Source: Cohnella baijiui (lineage in GTDB: Bacteria; Bacillota; Bacilli; Paenibacillales; Paenibacillaceae). Taken from it: a stretch of 64,000 nucleotides of DNA. The position numbers were made by a program, and so were the translations under genes. Positions 62,852-64,000 of this stretch are shown here, in pieces. The notes beneath the pieces were generated by a model. It saw only the letters and a list, made by a program, of their open reading frames with translations, was not told the DNA's origin and did no database searches. Every line of letters begins with the position of its first letter. Position 1 is the first letter of the stretch. The stretch lies in contig NZ_JAJFOW010000038.1 of the NCBI RefSeq assembly GCF_020731285.1, positions 1 to 64,000 of the forward strand, in the 5' to 3' direction.

Positions 62852-64000
62852 ATGCGCCGCATGAGTCTGACGGCTACGATTCTGTCGCTCATCGCTCCCG
62901 GACTGGGGCAATTATTCAATCGTCAATACATCAAGGGCATCCTTTTCCTGGCGATCGACGCGCTCGGACTGTGGTACTTCATCAATCATTTGCCCCGCGC
63001 GATCTGGGGCATCGTCACGCTCGGCACGCAAAAGCAACACATGGAGAAAGTGGGCAAGATCACGAAGCTGGTGCCCGGCGACAACTCGATTCACTTGCTG
63101 GTGCAGGGCCTTATCATTCTCATCATCTTCATGATCTTCGTCTGGTTCTACGTGCAAGCCGTGCTCGATGCTCGCCGCAACGGCCTCGTGAGAGAACAGG
63201 GCGGGCGGACCGCGAACTTCTATCGTTCGGCGGGCGCGCTGTTCGACCGTTCCTTCCCGTTCACGATGCTGTCGGTGCCGGTCGTCGGCATCCTGTTCCT
63301 GACGGTTATGCCGATCATCTTCGGCATTATGATCGCGTTCACCAACTTCTCGGGCCCGAACTTCGTGCCGCCGAACGCGCTGGTCGACTGGGTCGGCTTC
63401 CGCACGTTCCTCGACCTGCTGACGCTGAAGACGTGGAGCTACACGTTCTGGCACGTCCTGCTGTGGACGGTGGAGTGGGCGCTGCTGGCGACCGTGACGA
63501 CCTATCTGGGCGGCATGCTGGTCGCGATGCTGGTGCAGCAGCCGGGCATCAAGTTCAAGAAGTTCTGGCGCACGCTCTTCATCGTGCCGTTTGCCATTCC
63601 GCAGCTGTGCTCCGCCTTGATCATGAACAATCTGTTCAACGGCGAGTTCGGCCCGATCAACCAGTATCTCGGCATGCTCGGCATCGAGAAGATCGGCTGG
63701 CTGACGGATCCGCAATGGGCGAAGTTCACCGTCGTCCTCGTCAACGCCTGGTTCGGCATTCCGGTGACGATGATGCTCATGTTCGGCGTCCTGACGACGA
63801 TTCCGCGAGATTTGTACGAAGCCGCGGAAGTCGACGGCGCAACCGCCTTCCAAAAGTTCCGCAACATCACGCTGCCCCGCGTGCTGTTCGTGACGGCGCC
63901 GGTGCTGATCACCCAGTTCGCCGGCAACATCAACAACTTCAACGCCATCTACCTGCTGACGGGCGGCGACCCGAAGACGGGGGACTACCAGTTCGCCGGC
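62852..64000 (+). CDS. Maltodextrin ABC transporter permease MalF-type (cut by window end)
   Basis: 383 codons are visible, with no stop. ATG at 62852 after AAGGGGGAGG. The N-terminus carries an extra membrane module with SLIAPGLGQLFNRQYIKG, then a typical MalF core with FIVPFAIPQLCSALIMN and the EAA loop DLYEAAEVDGATAFQKFRNI followed by TLPRVLF. The gene should end, and a MalG gene follow, just beyond the window. Confidence 0.93.
   Translation, partial: MRRMSLTATILSLIAPGLGQLFNRQYIKGILFLAIDALGLWYFINHLPRAIWGIVTLGTQKQHMEKVGKITKLVPGDNSIHLLVQGLIILIIFMIFVWFYVQAVLDARRNGLVREQGGRTANFYRSAGALFDRSFPFTMLSVPVVGILFLTVMPIIFGIMIAFTNFSGPNFVPPNALVDWVGFRTFLDLLTLKTWSYTFWHVLLWTVEWALLATVTTYLGGMLVAMLVQQPGIKFKKFWRTLFIVPFAIPQLCSALIMNNLFNGEFGPINQYLGMLGIEKIGWLTDPQWAKFTVVLVNAWFGIPVTMMLMFGVLTTIPRDLYEAAEVDGATAFQKFRNITLPRVLFVTAPVLITQFAGNINNFNAIYLLTGGDPKTGDYQFAG

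Overview
The window looks like a chromosome segment of a high-GC Paenibacillaceae bacterium (Paenibacillus/Cohnella type). The evidence is strong GGAGG ribosome sites, B. subtilis-like purEKBCSQLFMNHD order with guanine riboswitches, YesM/YesN two-component pairs beside long LplA-type lipoproteins, LacI-controlled sugar operons, and wide use of GTG/TTG starts. No phage, transposase, rRNA, tRNA or CRISPR array was seen.

Layout. 1-440: tandem 52-bp repeat array. 441-12730: a galactan-use locus with YesM/YesN, lipoprotein SBP, two permeases, a cytoplasmic and a secreted GH53 galactanase, and a GH42 beta-galactosidase. Four promoters carry the same box, always 57 bp from box start to the -10. 12788-18122: hemL-type aminotransferase, LCP protein, and a three-gene ABC-2 exporter. 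18142-18800: 51-bp array. 18955-32986: LacI operon with three identical operators, a sugar importer, an amidohydrolase, FGGY and ROK kinases, GH38, a GmhA-like SIS protein and a raffinose-synthase-like GH36. 33102-35713: BCP peroxiredoxin, YCII protein, polysaccharide deacetylase. 35795-54566: purine block (guaA, pbuG, purEKBCSQLFMNHD); pbuG and purE each have an inverted PurR box pair plus a guanine riboswitch. Arrays of 51 bp lie between guaA and pbuG and inside the operon between purF and purM. 54613-56912: a visibly AT-richer island with a 39-aa membrane peptide and a BpsA-family gene behind a leader peptide, a long hairpin and two terminators. 56913-64000: alpha/beta hydrolase, a GH15-like gene with a MalR-type LacI regulator, and a divergent maltodextrin importer cut by the window end.

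Most notable: (1) four tandem arrays with unrelated sequences share one unit length (51-52 bp, about five DNA turns), and one of them keeps a hairpin by compensatory changes; (2) the BpsA-family gene has the architecture of ribosome-mediated transcription attenuation, with a 7-codon leader whose last codons form one arm of the hairpin; (3) the putative YesN operator set defines a galactan regulon. All calls were made by reading; no database or folding program was run.
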